A DNA stretch of 64,000 nucleotides from Microbacterium marinum (GTDB taxonomy: Bacteria; Actinomycetota; Actinomycetes; Actinomycetales; Microbacteriaceae). Numbering within the stretch: position 1 is the stretch's first letter; every line of letters begins with the position of its first letter. Shown piece by piece: positions 54,210 through 62,824 of the stretch. The stretch lies in contig NZ_JACHMD010000001.1 of NCBI RefSeq assembly GCF_014204835.1, positions 1,302,001-1,366,000 of the forward strand, in the 5' to 3' direction. The translations under genes were made by a program, and so were the position numbers. The notes under the pieces are model-generated. The model was not told where the DNA came from. It searched no databases and saw only the letters and a program-made list of their open reading frames with translations.

Positions 54210-54508
54210 GCGTGACGAAGGGACTGCTTGTCAGGCTGGAGGCCCTGCCCGGCAAGGAAGACGAGGTCGCGGAATTCCTCGGCATCGGGCGAGGACTCGT
54301 CGAGGAGGAGCCGGCCACCATCGCGTGGTTCGCGATCCGTCTCGGCCCGTCCTCCTTCGGGATCTTCGACGTGTTCCCCGATGGCGCCGGCCGCGACGCG
54401 CACCTGTCTGGCGCGGTTGCGACCGCTCTCGGCGAGCAGACCGGCAAACTGTTCAGCGAGCCGACGATCGAGAAGTTGGACGTCCTGGGCTCCAAACTCC
54501 CCGCCTGA
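54206..54508 (+). CDS. ABM-domain (putative quinol monooxygenase) protein
   Basis: A 100-residue ABM protein overlapping the DJ-1 stop. It contains GLLVRLEALPGKEDEVAEFL, ATIAWFAIRLGPSSFGIFDV and FPDGAGRDAHLSGAVATAL. Similar to the ABM gene at 47,544. Its 3-prime end is duplicated at 55,817. A terminator-like structure follows. Confidence 0.85.
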   Translation: MSVTKGLLVRLEALPGKEDEVAEFLGIGRGLVEEEPATIAWFAIRLGPSSFGIFDVFPDGAGRDAHLSGAVATALGEQTGKLFSEPTIEKLDVLGSKLPA

Positions 54509-54535
54509 CACCACAGACCGGGAGTACTGTCCCAG

Positions 54536-54609
54536 AAAGGAGGGGTCGCTGCGCGCGGTGACTTCGGGCTTACACAGCCCGCTGACGTCGTGGCAGCGGC
54601 CCTTCTTTT
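54536..54609 (+). terminator. long structured terminator or attenuator
   Basis: Bases 54536-54552 pair with 54593-54609 in one unbroken 17-bp helix (three G-U pairs), enclosing a small hairpin CGGGCT-tacac-AGCCCG. The 3-prime arm ends CTTCTTTT, a T run. It lies 27 bp after the ABM stop and 40 bp before the flavoprotein start. Confidence 0.65.
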
Positions 54610-54648
54610 GCGCCCTATCGCTAATCGCCAACAGATCGGGGAACCGCG

Positions 54649-55779
54649 ATGACAGGAACTGACGACGGCGTTGCCACGATGCGTGCACCCGAGGTAGCAG
54701 TGATCGGGGGTGGGATCGTCGGTCTGTCGACGGCGTACGCGCTGCGGGAGCAGGGCGTGCCGGTGCGCTTGTATGAGGCTGGTCTGCCTGGGATGGGTCA
54801 GTCCGCAGGCGAGTCGCGGATCTTTCGGCATGCGCACGATGACCCGCGACTCGTCGCTTTCGCGCGCGAAAGCCGTGGGGTGTGGGATGAGTGGGCCGAA
54901 CATTTCGATGTCGAGCTGGTCTCATCGGACGGTGTCCTGGCGATCGGAGACAGCGCCCTGGCGCGGCTGCGGGTGCTCGACCAGGTCGGCGGCGTGGAAG
55001 CGCACGAGATCGACGCGGCCGAGGTCGCCCAGCGGATGCCGCTGCTCGCTGGGTATTCGGGGCCAGCGGTGCTCGACGAGTCGGGCGGAGCGATCCGCAC
55101 CCGAGCCGCGATCACGGCACTCACGGGTGCCCTGGCAGATGCGGTCACCACCGGTGAGGTCATCTCCATCGATCCCCGCGCCGACGGGACGGTCGAGGTG
55201 CGCAGCGTCACCGACCGGGCTGTCTACTCCAAGGTGGTCGTGTGCGCCGGCCGCGAAACTGCCCGTCTGGCACGCAGCGTCGGCCTGTCGCTGCCGGTTC
55301 GCCTTGCCGCACACGTCCGGCTGACCTTCGACGTGAAAGCCGCCGCTCCGGCACGAGTCGCGTGCCTGCAGGACAGTAGCGGCGTCTTCGGCGAAGTCGG
55401 CGTCTACGCGACGCCGCTACCGGGCAACAGCAGCTATTCGGTCGGACTCAGCGACACCGTCGGCGTCCGCGACGACGGAACTTTCATCGACCCGGCGGCG
55501 ATTCGATCGCTGGACGAACGCGCACGCGAATACGTGACACGGGCGCTGCCCGGTCTCCACCCAGAGCCGCGCGACTTCCTTCACTGCTGGGTGACCGACC
55601 TCCCGTGGAGTGAGGACGGCGTGGCCGTGTGGGAGGCAGGCTCTGTCCTTTTTGTGGCCGGTCACAATTTGTTCAAGCAGGCACCTGTGCTGGGTCGCGC
55701 TCTTGCCCGGGCTGCGACCGGCGGCGGTCTCCGCGCCGAGCTCACGCCCGAAGCGCGCCTCGGCGAGGCCCAGAGCTAG
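54649..55779 (+). CDS. sarcosine oxidase-like FAD-dependent oxidoreductase
   Basis: A 376-residue DAO-family flavoprotein. The FAD-binding motif is VIGGGIVGLSTAYAL (about 16-30), a second glycine-rich stretch is VVCAGRETARLARSVGL, and Cys313 (FLHCWVTDLPWSEDG) matches the position of the covalent-flavin Cys of monomeric sarcosine oxidase. Relatives (MSOX, SolA) demethylate N-methyl amino acids, releasing formaldehyde and H2O2. That fits the adjacent formaldehyde enzymes. Its stop codon TAG lies within a CTAG target sequence of an IS5-like end, so the C-terminus may be altered. Confidence 0.85.
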   Translation: MTGTDDGVATMRAPEVAVIGGGIVGLSTAYALREQGVPVRLYEAGLPGMGQSAGESRIFRHAHDDPRLVAFARESRGVWDEWAEHFDVELVSSDGVLAIGDSALARLRVLDQVGGVEAHEIDAAEVAQRMPLLAGYSGPAVLDESGGAIRTRAAITALTGALADAVTTGEVISIDPRADGTVEVRSVTDRAVYSKVVVCAGRETARLARSVGLSLPVRLAAHVRLTFDVKAAAPARVACLQDSSGVFGEVGVYATPLPGNSSYSVGLSDTVGVRDDGTFIDPAAIRSLDERAREYVTRALPGLHPEPRDFLHCWVTDLPWSEDGVAVWEAGSVLFVAGHNLFKQAPVLGRALARAATGGGLRAELTPEARLGEAQS

Positions 55780-55788
55780 GGCGTGTCT
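55776..55788 (+). mobile_element. IS5-like left-end trace
   Basis: CTAG followed by GGCGTGTCT, the same end as 51825-51837. The rest of the element is missing. Confidence 0.6.
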
Positions 55789-55816
55789 CCCAATCGGGGG
55801 GGTGACCCGCGATTCT

Positions 55817-55886
55817 GGCCGGCAAACTGTTCAGCGAGCCCACGATCGAAAAGTTGGACGTCCGGGGCTCCAAAATCCCCGCCTGA
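55817..55886 (+). pseudogene. duplicated 3-prime end of ABM gene
   Basis: 70 bp closely matching 54439-54508 (GKLFSEPTIEKLDVxGSK region) with several mismatches, including a changed Leu codon. The rest of the gene is absent. Confidence 0.85.
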
Positions 55887-55904
55887 GACCATGATCTCGT
55901 CGAG

Positions 55905-55959
55905 CGTCGCCGGTACCTCACCCTTGTTGGCATAGTCCACGGGTGAGGTACCGGCGACG
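55905..55959. repeat. 19-bp inverted repeat
   Basis: CGTCGCCGGTACCTCACCC and its exact complement are separated by 17 bp. A long perfect stem at a junction of mobile fragments; terminator or transposon-derived. Confidence 0.65.
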
Positions 55960-55991
55960 GTGCGGCGAGTACCCGTGCGATGGTTCTGCCG

Positions 55992-56135
55992 TCACGATGG
56001 GGTCACGCCTGTGGCTTCCTCCAATGCCGCGGCGAGGTATCTCGCGGAAGCGCCGACGCCCTTGTCCGCGACGTGCTCGGGCGTGCCAGCTGCAACCATG
56101 GTCCCGCTGGCGTCGCCCGCACCGGGCCCTAGTGT
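55992..56135 (-). pseudogene. C-terminal remnant of a UvrA-like gene
   Basis: Reads LGPGAGDASGTMVAAGTPEH and ASARYLAAALEEATG, aligning with the C-terminus of the UvrA-like gene at 60,058 (LGPGAGDNGGTVVASGTPAE, ...APYLAAALAEA). It is a different paralogue, cut off by the ISL3 fragment. Confidence 0.8.
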
Positions 56136-56326
56136 GACTACGAGGGGCTCGCCTGCTTCGACCGGACCGGCACTTCGAACGGCCCGACCGAGGCGATCAA
56201 CGGCCGCCTCGAGCACCTCCACGGCTCCGCCCTCGGCTTCCGCAACCTCACCAACTACATCTCCCGATCGCTCCTCGAAACCGGAGGATTCAGACCACTG
56301 CTACACCCTCAAATGCGATGAGCCCC
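56136..56326 (+). pseudogene. ISL3-family transposase C-terminus and right end
   Basis: Encodes LACFDRTGTSNGPTEAINGR (catalytic Glu), LEHLHGSALGFRNLTNYISR and LLETGGFRPLLHP to a stop at 56321, followed by the terminal repeat CTACACCCTCAAATGCGATG-AGCCCC (56301-56326). The N-terminal portion is missing. Confidence 0.85.
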
Positions 56327-56419
56327 ATAACCCGCTTCGTCTCCATTCCGCCTTGCGCGCTGCCCGGTCGACAAGTCTCGCCGTCGGGCGCTGCCCTTGG
56401 GTTCCGATACGCTTCCCGC

Positions 56420-58264
56420 ATGACGAGTGGGCAGATGGAACGGCGCACGAGTTGGCGAACGATTCGCACGGAGTCGGGTTCGGCTGTGTTCTTGGTCGTC
56501 GTCGCAGCGGTCGCCTTGCTCTGGGCGAACTCGCCACTCTCCGAGGCCTATTTCGGGCTGTGGGATGTCGAGATCGGGTTCGATGTCGGAGGGTTCGGAC
56601 TGCACATGAACCTGCACCACTGGATCAACGACGGCCTCATGGTGGTCTTCTTCTTCGTCGTTGGCCTCGAGGTGCGACAGGAGTTCGCGCATGGGTCGCT
56701 CCGAGACGCCAGCCGCGCGCGTCTCGCGTTGATCGCTGGCGTCGCTGGCGTGGCACTGCCCGCAGTTTTCTACATCCTGATCGTGGCCGCCGCGGGCGGC
56801 GACGGGCTCGGTGGATGGGGCGCGGTGGTCGGTACCGACACCGCGTTCCTGTTGGGTGCCCTCGCGCTCGTCGGCCCGAAACTCTCCGGCCAGTTGCGGG
56901 TGTTCCTACTCACCCTTACCGTCGTCGATGACTTCCTCGCCGTCTCCATCATCGGCATTGTCTACAGCGACGAGATCCGGCTCGTTCCGCTGCTGATCGC
57001 AGTTGCCTGCCTCGCCGGGTTGTGGCTTCTGGGTCGTTCGCGGCAATGGAGCGCCACACCGTACGTGCTGATTGTCGTTGTGCTCTGGTTCGCGACCGTT
57101 GATTCCGGAGTCCACGCCTCCCTCGCGGGCATGGTCGCAGGGCTCCTTATCCCCGCCTACCCGACGCGTCGGCACAAGGTGGTCGCGGCTCGTCAGCTGT
57201 TCCGCGACTTCTGGCAGTCGCCGAGCGCGGCATCGGCCCGCGCAGTCGATCGAGGCTTGGCGGGAGGTATCTCGGTAAATGAACGCATGCACGAGGTTTT
57301 GCGCATGCCGACCGCGCTCGTCATCGTCCCGATCTTCGCGCTCGCGAACGCTGGCGTCGACCTGCGCGGCGGCGTGCTCGTCGATTCCTTCCAGTCCTCC
57401 GTGACGTGGGGAGTCATCGTGGGTCTCGTGCTCGGCAAACTTCTCGGCATCGGTCTCGCCACCTTCGTCGCTGTGAAGCTTGGAGCCGGTCGGCTACCCG
57501 AGGGTGTCGGGATGGGCAGCGTGTTTGGCGGCGCGGCGCTTTCGGGAATCGGGTTCACCGTGTCGCTCCTGGTGATCGGCCTCGCGTTCGGCTCGACGTC
57601 CGACCTGGGTCGGCAAGCGACCGTCGGCGTGTTGGTCGCGATGGTGCTCGCTACCGCGCTTGGTTGGCTGATTTTCCGGGTTGCTGCGAAACGCTGGGGA
57701 GAGGAGACGGCAGATCTGCCGATGGTGCTCACACCGCCCGTGGATCCTGAAGTCGACCACATCCGTGGACCAGAGGACGCTCAGCTCACGCTCGTCGAGT
57801 ACATCGACTTCGAATGCCCCTATTGCGCGCACGCAACGGGTTCCTGGGAGGACCTTCGCAGCCGGTTCGGGGACGATCTCCGGTATGTCGTTCGCCAGCT
57901 GCCACATCACCCTCACGGCCCCATAGCCGCACGAGCGTCGGAGGCGGCATCGAATCAGGGGATGTTCTGGCCGTGGCTGGACTTCGTCTTCACGCGGCAA
58001 GATGCGCTCGAGCGCGAAGATCTGATCCGCTACGCCGAAGAGCTGGGCCTGGATGTCGCCCAGTTCACGGCTGACCTCGATAGTGCCGCCGTACGTGCCC
58101 GTGTGGAGCGGGATCTCGAAAGCGCCGATGCAAGCGGGGCGCACGCCACCCCGACGTTCTTCGTAGACGGCCGACGGTTGCTGGGTAGCTACGACGCTCG
58201 AACGCTCACCTCAGCCCTCGAAGCCAGCCGCCGAGGCACACGAACCCAGGAAGTGCGCTCCTGA
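56420..58264 (+). CDS. nhaA: NhaA-thioredoxin (DsbA-like) fusion antiporter
   Basis: A 614-residue two-domain protein from ATG 56420. Residues 1-425 are NhaA (FFFVVGLEVRQEFAHGSLRD; VVGTDTAFLLGALALVG; TVVDDFLAVSIIGIVY with the Asp pair; [16 protein letters not shown]). Residues 440-614 are a DsbA-like domain with Cys466-Pro-Tyr-Cys469 (DFECPYCAHAT) and the cis-Pro loop ATPTFFVDG. The fusion couples Na+/H+ exchange with a thiol-disulfide domain. The topology predicts which side of the membrane the CxxC faces, but I cannot fix it here. It differs clearly from the NhaA at 41,134. Confidence 0.92.
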   Translation: MTSGQMERRTSWRTIRTESGSAVFLVVVAAVALLWANSPLSEAYFGLWDVEIGFDVGGFGLHMNLHHWINDGLMVVFFFVVGLEVRQEFAHGSLRDASRARLALIAGVAGVALPAVFYILIVAAAGGDGLGGWGAVVGTDTAFLLGALALVGPKLSGQLRVFLLTLTVVDDFLAVSIIGIVYSDEIRLVPLLIAVACLAGLWLLGRSRQWSATPYVLIVVVLWFATVDSGVHASLAGMVAGLLIPAYPTRRHKVVAARQLFRDFWQSPSAASARAVDRGLAGGISVNERMHEVLRMPTALVIVPIFALANAGVDLRGGVLVDSFQSSVTWGVIVGLVLGKLLGIGLATFVAVKLGAGRLPEGVGMGSVFGGAALSGIGFTVSLLVIGLAFGSTSDLGRQATVGVLVAMVLATALGWLIFRVAAKRWGEETADLPMVLTPPVDPEVDHIRGPEDAQLTLVEYIDFECPYCAHATGSWEDLRSRFGDDLRYVVRQLPHHPHGPIAARASEAASNQGMFWPWLDFVFTRQDALEREDLIRYAEELGLDVAQFTADLDSAAVRARVERDLESADASGAHATPTFFVDGRRLLGSYDARTLTSALEASRRGTRTQEVRS

Positions 58265-58362
58265 GTCGTCAAGCGTCGCGGGGCGCGTCGGTACACCTGC
58301 CCGAGCGAACAAGAACACCCGATGGCAGGGCGCTCGTCGCCCTCGACAGCGCTGGCGCGGGA

Positions 58363-59517
58363 ATGTACCTCCCCGTTGCGGCACTCTTCCTCATCCAAGT
58401 TCGCGGATTCTCGGTTGCGGATGCGGGCCTCGCATTGGGCATCGGGGCAGGCGTCGGTCTGCTGTTCCCCGTCCTCGCCGGGACGCTGGTCGACCGAGTT
58501 GGCCCTCGCAGGGTGATCGGCACCGGACAGTTGCTCCGAGCCATCGCGATGCTCGTCTACCTACTCGTACCCGGTTGGCCCGGGGCGATTGCCGGGAGCG
58601 CGATCTGCGCCGCCGGGATGCAGCTGCACTACGGATCGCTATACGCCTTCCTGACAGCATTGCGTCCCAGCGACGGGTTTCACGATGCGCAGTTCGCTCG
58701 CGTTGAGATGGTGCGTTCGGCTGGCTACGGTGCTGGCGCGCTCCTCGGTGCCGTGCTGCTGGCCTGGGACCCCGCCATGTTGCCTTGGCTGCTGGCGGTC
58801 AAACTCGTCACGTCGACGATGGCAGCCATACTTGTGTTCACGATGCGGATGCCGCCGCACACGTCATCTCGCTCGGTGAAGGCTACGTCCGCCGCACCAG
58901 GAGTGCTACGGAACCGCCCGTTTCTCGGGCTCATCCTTCTGGGCTTTCTCATCACCCTGGTGATGGAGTTCTTCCCGGTTGCCTTTCCGGTGATCGCTGT
59001 CGAACAACTCGGCGCGCCGGCATGGTTGCCGAGCCTCGCAAACGCCGGCCTGGCCATGCTGTCGAGCACCCTCACAGGAGTCGCGGTGGCGCTGACGAGC
59101 TCACGTTCTCGGGCATTCGCTGTGCGGCTCGGAGCAGTGCTGCTCTTGGCGTGGATCGCCTCAATGGTGGCCGTCTACGCGGTTCCTTCAGCGTGGCTTG
59201 CGGTAGCCCTGTTCGGATCGGCGCTGATCTTCGGAGTCGGCACGGTCGTGCTCGGCACGAGGATGAACGCGGCCGCGAGTGAGGCCGCCCCACCGGAACA
59301 GGCTGGACGCTACCTCGCTGCGTTCCAGTACTCATTCAGCGTCGCCAGCCTCACCGCGCCTCTTCTGATGTCGGCTTTCGCGTTGTCGGGTTGGTTGCCG
59401 TGGGTGCTACTCGTATTGGGGCCTGCGGGGGCGCTCGTACTGCTTCCGTGGCTACGTCGCGCGCTGCCGCCCCGTGTGCTCGCTCTCGCTCCCGACGAGA
59501 CTGAAGCCGGAGCCTAA
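58363..59517 (+). CDS. MFS transporter (N-terminal start unclear)
   Basis: A 384-residue MFS protein from the first in-frame ATG, but that ATG lies inside TM1. The same frame upstream reads DGRALVALDSAGAG before MYLPVAALFL, the normal MFS opening, and contains no ATG, GTG or TTG back to the stop of the preceding gene. Either a CTG start is used (for example near 58297) or a start was lost. About eleven TM helices remain; DRVGPRRVIGTGQLLR is the loop 2-3 motif. Substrate unknown; it follows the NhaA fusion by less than 100 bp. Confidence 0.8.
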   Translation: MYLPVAALFLIQVRGFSVADAGLALGIGAGVGLLFPVLAGTLVDRVGPRRVIGTGQLLRAIAMLVYLLVPGWPGAIAGSAICAAGMQLHYGSLYAFLTALRPSDGFHDAQFARVEMVRSAGYGAGALLGAVLLAWDPAMLPWLLAVKLVTSTMAAILVFTMRMPPHTSSRSVKATSAAPGVLRNRPFLGLILLGFLITLVMEFFPVAFPVIAVEQLGAPAWLPSLANAGLAMLSSTLTGVAVALTSSRSRAFAVRLGAVLLLAWIASMVAVYAVPSAWLAVALFGSALIFGVGTVVLGTRMNAAASEAAPPEQAGRYLAAFQYSFSVASLTAPLLMSAFALSGWLPWVLLVLGPAGALVLLPWLRRALPPRVLALAPDETEAGA

Positions 59518-59557
59518 CCCGTCCGCATCCGACGGGTGAGGACGACGCCACCACCTG

Positions 59558-59995
59558 TTACAACAGATGCACGATCCCTGTGTCACCCCAGGCGGACGCG
59601 AGATACTCCGCGGCGAGACGCCGATGACAACGATCAGGAGAGGCCTCTGAGCAAAGGAGCACTGCCTCGTTGAAGTCAGCAGGACTGAGCACCGCTTCGA
59701 CCTGGCGACCTTCCAAGAGGCGCACGTACTCAGCGGCGTATTGCTCCCGCGGCACAGCCCCGTGCTGGTAGTCACGTAGCGCTTGCTCTGTCGGGGTGAG
59801 GAGCAACTCCTGCCGATAATGCATGTCGCAAATCTCACTGAGGAAGAACTCGAGGTCGTCTCGCTTTCGGAATCCTGCGAGCTGCGAACGGTTCCGCAGC
59901 CGTATGTCAACAAGAGCCGTCGCGCCGCTGTCGGAGAGCAGACCGAAGAACTCGCGCGTCTTCTTCTTCGTGAACCCGATGGTAAACAGCCGCAT
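59558..59995 (-). CDS. DUF488-family protein
   Basis: A 145-residue protein from the ATG at 59995, seven bases after GGAGG. It has the DUF488 start MRLFTIGFTKK, VDIRLRNRSQLAGFRKRDDL, the catalytic-looking SEASPDRCHRRLAAEYL (Cys-His motif) and PREQYAAEYVRLL. Function is unknown; it is often near DNA-repair or stress genes. Divergent from the UvrA-like gene. Confidence 0.9.
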   Translation of the reverse strand: MRLFTIGFTKKKTREFFGLLSDSGATALVDIRLRNRSQLAGFRKRDDLEFFLSEICDMHYRQELLLTPTEQALRDYQHGAVPREQYAAEYVRLLEGRQVEAVLSPADFNEAVLLCSEASPDRCHRRLAAEYLASAWGDTGIVHLL

Positions 59996-60057
59996 CATCT
60001 TGCCTCCCACGGTCGATGAACCTGCTTACCACGAGACCCGCTTGGTACAGTTCTGAA

Positions 60058-62724
60058 ATGGATCACCTTTCCTCAGTGTCCACCCACGTCCAGCCCGATG
60101 TCCGGGTGCGTGGTGCCCGCGAACACAACCTCAAGGACGTCGATCTCACGGTTCCGCGTGACGCGATGGTTGTGTTCACGGGCGTGTCCGGATCCGGGAA
60201 GTCCTCCTTGGCTTTCGGCACGTTGTACGCGGAGTCGCAGCGGCGCTACTTGGAGTCAGTTGCCCCGTACGCGCGGCGACTGATCGACCAGGCGGGTGTC
60301 CCCGACGTCGACTCCATCACCGGGATGCCGCCCGCAGTCGCCTTGCAGCAGCAGCGCGGAGGGCGCAGCGCGCGCTCCTCTGTAGGCAGCATCACCACGC
60401 TGTCGAGTGTGGTTCGGATGCTCTATTCGCGAGCAGGTGAATACCCAGATGGTCAGCCGATGCTCTACGCCGAGGACTTCTCCGCGAACACCGTGCAGGG
60501 CGCGTGCCCCGAGTGCCACGGCATTGGCAGAGTGTACGCGGTGACTGAGGAGCGAATGGTGCCCGATCCCTCACTCACCATCCGGGAGCGCGCCATCGCA
60601 TCGTGGCCGACCGCCTGGCACGGCCACCAGTTGCGGGACGTGCTCGTCGCGCTCGGCTACGACGTCGACGTACCGTGGAAGGATCTGCCGAAGAAGGATC
60701 GGGACTGGATCCTCTATACCGACGAGACCCCCTTCGTTCCCGTCCACTCTCGACTCACACTCGCCGAGGCGCGCCGGGCAATCCGAGCAGGAATCGAACC
60801 GAGCTACTCGGGCACCTTCGTCGGCGCGCGGCGGTACGTGCTCGACACTTTCGCGAACACGAAGAGCGCGTCGATGAAGCGCCGCGTAGCCCAGTTCATG
60901 AGCGCGGCGGTCTGCCCGGTTTGCCATGGGAAGCGGCTCAAACCCGAAGCACTGACGGTGACGTTCGAAGGACTCGATATCGCGGACTTCTCAGCCTTGC
61001 CACTGCGTGAATTGGCTGAGCTCCTCGAGTCCGTCGTCGCCGAGTCTGACCGCGAGAGCGAGACCTCCGCCGCCGTGGTAGACGTCGCGACTAAACGTGA
61101 AGCCGTCGAGCAGCGCGTTGCTGCTGGCGGCTCCGCTCACTCCGCTGCGCCGGATGTCCGTCGCACACCGAATCAGTCTGTCGAGAAGCGCGCCGCGGCA
61201 GCCCGCCTGGGCGCAGAATTGCTGGACCGCCTGCGCCCCATCATCGATCTCGGACTCGGTTACCTCTCGCTAGGTCGCACTACGCCGACACTGTCCGGAG
61301 GGGAGCTACAACGACTTCGACTCGCCACGCAGCTCACGTCGGAACTGTTCGGTGTTGTCTACGTCCTCGACGAACCGTCAGCCGGTCTCCATCCGCACGA
61401 CGTCACCGCGCTGCTGGGTATCCTCGACGGGCTGAAGCAGCGCGGCAACAGCCTCTTCGTCGTGGAGCATTCCGTCGACGTCATGCGGCACGCGGACTGG
61501 CTGGTTGACATCGGCCCCGGAGCCGGGGAACGCGGCGGGCGCGTGATCTACAGCGGACCCACGGACGGGCTCGCGGAGGTCGACGAGTCGGTGACGCGCG
61601 GATACATCTTCGGGGGCAGCGGCCTTCCACCGCACCAGCCCCGTGCCGCCCACGACTGGTTGCAGCTGGAGCACGTCACCCGCAACAACCTGCGGGACGT
61701 ATCTGTGGCGCTACCGCTCGGAACGCTCACTGCTGTCACTGGCGTGTCAGGGTCGGGGAAGTCCAGCCTTGTCAGTCAAGTCCTGCCTGCCCTCATCGGC
61801 GCCAGGCAAGGAGACGCCCCTCGCGTCGAGGAGGAAAGCGCTGAGGCCGACGCCCTGCTCCTCACTGACGAGTCCGATGAACTCGGAGGGTCGGTCGAGG
61901 GCGATCTCACGACCGTCCGGCGTGTGGTGAGCATCGACCAGAAACCCATCGGCCGCACGCCCCGCTCCAACGTCGCGACCTACACAGGACTCTTCGATCA
62001 TGTGCGGCGCCGGTTCGCCGAGACGCCGGAAGCTCGGACACGCGGATACAAGCCCGGTCGGTTCTCCTTCAATGTCGCAGGCGGCCGTTGCCCGACCTGT
62101 GAGGGTGAAGGCTCCGTGATGGTCGAGCTGCTCTTCCTGCCCTCGGTCTACACCGTGTGTCCCGACTGCCATGGCACCCGCTATCAATCGAGCACCCTGG
62201 AGATCACCTGGCGAGGGCGCAACATCGCGGAAATCCTCGCGATGAGCGTCGAAGAGGCCCACGACTTCTTCGCCGGCGAGTACGACGTGATGCGCTCACT
62301 CACCTCGCTGGTCGATGTCGGGCTCGGGTACCTGCGCTTGGGACAGCCGGCCACAGAGCTCTCCGGTGGGGAGGCGCAGCGTGTGAAGCTGGCCACCGAA
62401 CTGCAACGAGCGCAGCGCGGCGACACTCTGTACGTGCTCGATGAGCCGACCTCCGGATTGCACTGTGCCGACGCAGACCGTCTAGTTACCCACCTTCAGA
62501 CTCTCGTCGATGCGGGCAACACGGTCGTGATGGTGGAACTCGACATGCGAGTGGTCGGCGCCGCCGACTACGTCATCGATCTCGGGCCGGGAGCCGGTGA
62601 CAACGGCGGCACAGTGGTCGCGTCCGGAACGCCAGCAGAGGTCGCCGCGTCGAGAAACAGCGCTTCAGCACCGTATCTCGCCGCCGCCCTCGCCGAGGCC
62701 GCGACGCTGACGTCAGGGGCATAA
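60058..62724 (+). CDS. UvrA-like excinuclease ATPase (accessory type)
   Basis: An 888-residue tandem ABC ATPase from ATG 60058. Walker A motifs GVSGSGKSS occur in both halves (about 40 and 565), ABC signatures are LSGGELQRLRLA and LSGGEAQRVKLA, and three CxxC zinc elements are CPECHGIG, CPVCHGKR and CPTCEGEG. It is shorter than housekeeping UvrA (about 950) and lacks part of the UvrB-binding region. This fits the UvrA2/DrrC-like class linked to resistance to DNA-binding antibiotics. Its homologous fragment at 55,992 shows a second copy once existed. Confidence 0.9.
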   Translation: MDHLSSVSTHVQPDVRVRGAREHNLKDVDLTVPRDAMVVFTGVSGSGKSSLAFGTLYAESQRRYLESVAPYARRLIDQAGVPDVDSITGMPPAVALQQQRGGRSARSSVGSITTLSSVVRMLYSRAGEYPDGQPMLYAEDFSANTVQGACPECHGIGRVYAVTEERMVPDPSLTIRERAIASWPTAWHGHQLRDVLVALGYDVDVPWKDLPKKDRDWILYTDETPFVPVHSRLTLAEARRAIRAGIEPSYSGTFVGARRYVLDTFANTKSASMKRRVAQFMSAAVCPVCHGKRLKPEALTVTFEGLDIADFSALPLRELAELLESVVAESDRESETSAAVVDVATKREAVEQRVAAGGSAHSAAPDVRRTPNQSVEKRAAAARLGAELLDRLRPIIDLGLGYLSLGRTTPTLSGGELQRLRLATQLTSELFGVVYVLDEPSAGLHPHDVTALLGILDGLKQRGNSLFVVEHSVDVMRHADWLVDIGPGAGERGGRVIYSGPTDGLAEVDESVTRGYIFGGSGLPPHQPRAAHDWLQLEHVTRNNLRDVSVALPLGTLTAVTGVSGSGKSSLVSQVLPALIGARQGDAPRVEEESAEADALLLTDESDELGGSVEGDLTTVRRVVSIDQKPIGRTPRSNVATYTGLFDHVRRRFAETPEARTRGYKPGRFSFNVAGGRCPTCEGEGSVMVELLFLPSVYTVCPDCHGTRYQSSTLEITWRGRNIAEILAMSVEEAHDFFAGEYDVMRSLTSLVDVGLGYLRLGQPATELSGGEAQRVKLATELQRAQRGDTLYVLDEPTSGLHCADADRLVTHLQTLVDAGNTVVMVELDMRVVGAADYVIDLGPGAGDNGGTVVASGTPAEVAASRNSASAPYLAAALAEAATLTSGA

Positions 62725-62726
62725 CC

Positions 62727-62750
62727 GGCTCTTCGCAGATGAGGGTGTAG
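62727..62750 (+). mobile_element. ISL3-type terminal inverted repeat
   Basis: GGCTCTTCGCAGATGAGGGT-GTAG, the mirror of 49275-49300. It is the left end of an ISL3 element that is replaced by an IS3 sequence within 75 bp. Confidence 0.7.
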
Positions 62751-62824
62751 ACGTCGAGGGTGCGTCGTTGGCCGGGTAAGGTGAATCGCTCTGGGTTTCG
62801 TTCCGTTCCGTTCTTCAAGCAAGG

